Source: Halopseudomonas salina (GTDB lineage Bacteria > Pseudomonadota > Gammaproteobacteria > Pseudomonadales > Pseudomonadaceae). Taken from it: a DNA stretch of 64,000 nt. The position numbers were made by a program, and so were the translations under genes. Positions within the stretch are counted from its first letter, which is position 1; every line of letters begins with the position of its first letter. Positions 61,709 to 64,000 of this stretch are shown piece after piece. Under the pieces are notes generated by a model, which was given only the letters and a program-made list of their open reading frames with translations, was not told the origin of the DNA and did not search any database. The stretch is from contig NZ_VTTI01000011.1 of the NCBI RefSeq assembly GCF_008641105.1, positions 62,001 through 126,000 on the forward strand, written 5' to 3'.

Positions 61709-61947
61709 GGCTAATTTCCCTGATATTGAATTGACTGGTGAGAGCAGCCTATTGCTATTAAAGCTACCAATGCAGTTCAGCACAATGGCATCGATGCGTT
61801 GTATTTTTTGCGGTAGATCTACGGAGGTAAAGGCACCTGAACGGGTCGAGGTATGCGCTTTGACTGGCGACAGGTTAACCTATCGGATATTGCCAGCAGA
61901 TACATGAATCTGCTTCTTTGCCAACACCGCCAACCCGGGAAATACAG

Positions 61948-62319
61948 ATGCTCATATACCTTCTCATCGCATGTGATCGCCTTGATGAAAAGCAGGAGAA
62001 GAAACTGAAGCAGAATTTGTCAGAGCTGCTAGCGGCTCTGACGGCTTATGTTGACGCCAACGAAGCCAACGATGTGACCCTGATCAATGAGTGCGATAGC
62101 GACGACTGCGAGCAATGGCAGTTGGGTATCAGCCAGCCGGTAAAGAAAAATATCCACCTCAACTTTCCGGTGAATCTGTTTAACAGCCTGGCCAGAAAGT
62201 ACGACATTGATTGCGAGGTGGGTTATATAGAGGACGATACACGCGAGCCGGTCAGCTACTTCGGGAAGCAGGAAGGCGCCGGAGAGGCATTCTTGATAGC
62301 GGAGTATCTGGGCTTGTAG
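61948..62319 (+). CDS. Hypothetical protein
   Basis: A 123-residue acidic soluble protein starting MLIYLLIACDRLDEKQEKKLKQ, with no signal peptide or motif that I recognise. GGGA lies 7 bases before ATG 61948; an in-frame TTG at 61918 lacks a ribosome site. Codon use looks like its neighbours. It stands alone between the GFA gene and the PAS-GGDEF gene. Confidence 0.65.
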   Translation: MLIYLLIACDRLDEKQEKKLKQNLSELLAALTAYVDANEANDVTLINECDSDDCEQWQLGISQPVKKNIHLNFPVNLFNSLARKYDIDCEVGYIEDDTREPVSYFGKQEGAGEAFLIAEYLGL

Positions 62320-62562
62320 CGGGGCATTTCCAATAAAGCGGCATGCGACTGAACGCCGTCAAGGTAGCTGAGATGATGCTGCGGCACCCTATCGTATGGC
62401 GCCGCGCGGTGAGATTGATAGAGTCTCAATGCTGATCTGACTCCGGTTTTCTTCTTGTCTGGTTAATGGTCTATATTGATATCATTGCGCAGTCGCTCTC
62501 GATCGATAGGCACTGCTCACTGACAACGCGTAGCCATAAAAGACAAGGACAAGGCGCGATGT

Positions 62563-64000
62563 ATGAATCATAAGGTCAGGCAAGCTATCGCAGACCTGTT
62601 CGAGCTTTCCGCGAGCACTACCAATGATAAGTGGCTTGCTCTGGTGCTGGGTGAGTCCCTTGAGCCGGTCATACACACGCCTGCCGATACCGCAGAAATC
62701 AGATCCTATCTCCAGGCCGCCGAAGACCTGATTGACAGAAGCTCGAAAGAACTTATCAAGGTTGAATTGCGGGAAACGGTCGCTGTACTGAGCGGTGAGA
62801 CTACCGGATCCACCTTCATGACGGCCCGCACGCTCAAGGCCGTCAATCTGTTCAATGGCAGGGGAGACCACCAGGGGCTACTGGTGGCTCTCAGCGTTTC
62901 TCCAAAACCGACCGATACGCCAAAAGAGGAGATCCTTCCCCGTATTGCTCTGCTGGCCGAACAGATTATCTCCGCCGGGACTTCGGAGGATCAGAGCCAG
63001 CAAGCGCTTGAGCACAGCTTCAATATTAATCGCGCGATCCTTGACACGCTCTATGACGCGGTTGTCATGACTGATCTCAAGGGGCGAATCCAGAGCGTGA
63101 ATCCCGCGCTTGTTAAGATGTTTGGATACCCCGAAAACGAACTGGTCGGCGAATTCATCACCAAACTCATGCCACCAGAAGTTGCGCATCATCATCCTGG
63201 TTACATGCAGGCCCATGCTGAAGGCAAAACCACCGGCAAAATCATGGGTAATTTGCGTGCGGTCCAGGGTTTGAGGGCCGACGGCACGCGTTTTACGCTT
63301 CAGATCGCGATTACAGAAACCAGGGTCGGGTCTGAACGCTTGCTGGTCGCCGCTTTGCAAGACATCACAGAAAGCGAGGAGGCCAGGTTGAACCTCAAAC
63401 GCTTTCGCAAGACACTCGACAGCACGCTCGATTGCGTATTCATGTTTGATGCTCAGACCCTGCAGTTCTTCTACGTGAACCAGGGTGCGGTTGACCAGCT
63501 TGGTTACACCCAGAGCGAACTTCTGGAGTTACACCCCTACGACCTAAAACCCCTCTACCCCGAACCTGAATTCAGAAAGATCATCGCGCCCCTGATGGAA
63601 GGCAAGGTACCCCGTTTGAATTTCCAGACTTTTCATCGTCACAAGAACGGCCACAACCTGCCAGTGGATATCTCCATGCAGCTCGTCAAGCTGGAAGACG
63701 AGCCTGCCCGTTTCATCGCTATAGTCAGGGACATTTCGGAGCAGAAGCGGCATCAGGAAAAAATCGAGAATCTGGCCTACTTCGATCCGCTGACCAAGCT
63801 ACCAAACCGCAGCCTGATCGCCTTGAGACTGGAGAGTTGCCTGCGCAACTGCGCTGAAACCGGTTATTTTGGCGCCGTGATGCTCACCGATCTGGATGAT
63901 TTCAAAGCGATAAACGATACGCTGGGCCATCATGATGGTGATCAGCTATTGATCGAAATTTCTGGCCGATTTGTCAGCGTCCTGGCAGATCACCATTCGA
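62563..64000 (+). CDS. PAS-PAS-GGDEF protein, truncated by window end
   Basis: The frame is open from ATG 62563 to the window end (479 codons). An N-terminal helical region of about 150 residues is followed by two PAS domains (about 155-280, AILDTLYDAVVMTDLKGRIQSVNPA; about 285-405, LDSTLDCVFMFDAQTLQFFYVNQGA, ending IAIVRDISEQK). The GGDEF domain then begins at about 410 (LAYFDPLTKLPNRSLI, DLDDFKAINDTLGHHDGDQLL). The GGDEF signature itself and anything after it lie beyond the window, so activity cannot be judged. No transmembrane segment is seen. Confidence 0.85.
   Translation, partial: MNHKVRQAIADLFELSASTTNDKWLALVLGESLEPVIHTPADTAEIRSYLQAAEDLIDRSSKELIKVELRETVAVLSGETTGSTFMTARTLKAVNLFNGRGDHQGLLVALSVSPKPTDTPKEEILPRIALLAEQIISAGTSEDQSQQALEHSFNINRAILDTLYDAVVMTDLKGRIQSVNPALVKMFGYPENELVGEFITKLMPPEVAHHHPGYMQAHAEGKTTGKIMGNLRAVQGLRADGTRFTLQIAITETRVGSERLLVAALQDITESEEARLNLKRFRKTLDSTLDCVFMFDAQTLQFFYVNQGAVDQLGYTQSELLELHPYDLKPLYPEPEFRKIIAPLMEGKVPRLNFQTFHRHKNGHNLPVDISMQLVKLEDEPARFIAIVRDISEQKRHQEKIENLAYFDPLTKLPNRSLIALRLESCLRNCAETGYFGAVMLTDLDDFKAINDTLGHHDGDQLLIEISGRFVSVLADHHS

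Noticed and set aside
61707..61907. Small open frame with a CIFCG segment
   Set aside because: A CxxC alone is weak evidence; no ribosome site precedes any of its ATG codons and it begins over the GFA gene start. It could be revisited if conserved in relatives.

Overview
The window is a chromosomal segment of a Pseudomonas-like gammaproteobacterium. The gene order follows what I remember of the Pseudomonas aeruginosa PAO1 map: first a block like PA1750-PA1758 (DAHP synthase, PanE-like reductase, 5'-nucleotidase, cysB, cysH, thrH, pabB), then one like PA1766-PA1767, then one like PA1796-PA1833 (folD, tRNA-Arg/His/Leu, tig-clpP-clpX-lon-hupB-ppiD, fabI, a yej-type peptide ABC transporter, mltD, gloB, rnhA, dnaQ, nhaB, fimL, nudC, sohB, acuI). 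CysH has the Fe-S cysteines of APS reductases, as in Pseudomonas. A marine or Halopseudomonas-like lineage is a guess. Nothing looks like a prophage, insertion sequence, CRISPR array or toxin locus.

Layout. 0-6 kb: GNAT protein, mog, aromatic amino acid entry enzyme, cysB. 6-12.2 kb: cysH, thrH, pabB and an ATP-grasp ligase/7TM inactive-transglutaminase pair. 12.4-19.5 kb: a methylcitrate-cycle operon (GntR regulator, prpB, prpC, acnD, prpF) without prpD. 19.7-21.4 kb: an atypical SDR and folD. 21.5-22.0 kb: three tRNAs behind one strong promoter. 22.2-25.6 kb: an orphan GspG-like pseudopilin next to a GGDEF/EAL protein. 25.7-34.4 kb: the protein quality-control block, with sigma32-like promoters for clpX and lon. 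34.6-36.5 kb: a chemoreceptor with the amino-acid-binding dCache motif. 36.6-44.9 kb: peptide transporter plus fabI on the minus strand. 45-57 kb: housekeeping genes and fimL. 57.2-58 kb: a repeat-rich gap. 58-64 kb: lipid and CoA-related genes, sohB, acuI, and a PAS-GGDEF protein cut by the window end.

The most interesting non-coding signal is a family of four intergenic elements (8128-8223, 15268-15377, 18116-18294, and 57420-57519 on the minus strand). Each has long outer arms that are complementary within the element but differ from copy to copy. Inside is a hairpin with the invariant hexaloop AGGGAC, then usually a second small hairpin whose loop fits ANGGAN. ANGGAN hexaloops are the hallmark of RsmA/CsrA binding sites, and the second hairpin of the prpC-acnD copy matches the CsrA SELEX consensus RUACARGGAUGU at all 12 positions. 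All copies point the same way as the gene upstream of them. I infer dispersed RsmA-binding elements or RsmA sponges in mRNA 3' and intercistronic regions; this is untested.

Other repeats: two mirror-like arrays of 7-bp units (5941-6103 and 19559-19691), and clusters of palindromic repeats next to two of the four elements (7716-8026 and 57633-57900). These two composite clusters lie 49 kb apart in opposite orientation.
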